A DNA stretch of 64,000 nt. Source: Methanobacterium sp. (GTDB lineage Archaea; Methanobacteriota; Methanobacteria; Methanobacteriales; Methanobacteriaceae). The notes beneath the pieces were generated by a model that worked only from the letters and a program-made list of their open reading frames with translations, had not been told where the DNA came from and searched no databases. Position numbers and translations under genes: made by a program. The stretch lies in contig NZ_JACRGA010000025.1 of assembly GCF_016217785.1 (NCBI RefSeq), positions 1-64,000 on the forward strand. The letters run 5' to 3'. Positions 63,955 to 64,000 of the stretch are shown here, one piece after another. The stretch's first letter is position 1. Each line of letters begins with the position of its first letter.

Positions 63955-64000
63955 GTTTTCACCTCCTTCATGTCTTAAATTAAATTTATACTATCATTCA

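Overview
The window is chromosomal DNA of a hydrogenotrophic, formate-using, nitrogen-fixing methanogen of the order Methanobacteriales, most likely a Methanobacterium. The evidence is a complete formylmethanofuran dehydrogenase operon, formate dehydrogenase genes, an mvhD gene, an archaeal nif operon with nifI1 and nifI2 between nifH and nifD, a class I lysyl-tRNA synthetase, the family D DNA polymerase large subunit and purP. The DNA is AT-rich, Shine-Dalgarno sites are GGAGG or GGTGA, and TTG or GTG starts are common. No rRNA, tRNA, CRISPR array, prophage or complete insertion sequence was recognised.

Layout: 0-2.7 kb holds three surface proteins with DUF11-type repeats. 2.8-5.9 kb is an iron/cobalamin-type ABC importer. 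6.0-15.0 kb is the nif operon (nifH, nifI1, nifI2, nifD, nifK, nifE, nifN, a ferredoxin, a NifX-like gene and a second ferredoxin), with an NrpR-type operator at its promoter and a terminator at its end. An orphan molybdopterin oxidoreductase follows. 17.3-22.9 kb is the minus-strand fwdFGDACB operon. 23.7-29 kb gathers molybdenum/tungsten cofactor and sensing genes (mobB, moaA, a ModE-TOBE regulator, fdhD and a second regulator with a ligand-binding domain) plus a hexulose-phosphate isomerase. 29-38 kb is mixed metabolism: a PfkB kinase, thiC, lysS, a two-gene UGSC-type pair of unknown function, a yeast-type cytosine deaminase, a lipoprotein and an M20 amidohydrolase. 38.9-46.6 kb holds a small 16-residue-repeat protein, fdhC-fdhA-fdhB, an mvhD-fdhB2 pair and a carbonic anhydrase. 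46.8-59.3 kb carries housekeeping genes (ppa, purP, nrdD, polC, a Sec61-beta/SecG gene and purB) plus a damaged prenyltransferase-repeat gene and an HTH-CBS regulator. 59.4-64 kb is a run of small polytopic membrane proteins with internal repeats, interrupted only by the phosphomevalonate dehydratase small subunit.

The unifying theme is molybdenum/tungsten and low-potential electron flow. Nitrogenase, formylmethanofuran dehydrogenase, formate dehydrogenase and an orphan molybdoenzyme lie beside genes for cofactor synthesis, metal sensing and FDH sulfuration. MvhD with a second FdhB would connect formate oxidation to heterodisulfide reductase.

The most interesting unexplained signals are non-coding. 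They are a paired TGTGT-N5-ACACA operator at back-to-back TATA boxes between fwd and mobB, a repeated CATGAATATTCATG palindrome at fdhC and fdhA, a dense hairpin array in the fdhC leader, and a 149-bp element with 16-bp terminal inverted repeats upstream of mvhD. Others are an ATACTA-N4-TAGTAT element shared by two distant promoters and paired palindromes upstream of nrdD. On the protein side, the UGSC pair and the 81-residue repeat protein stand out.
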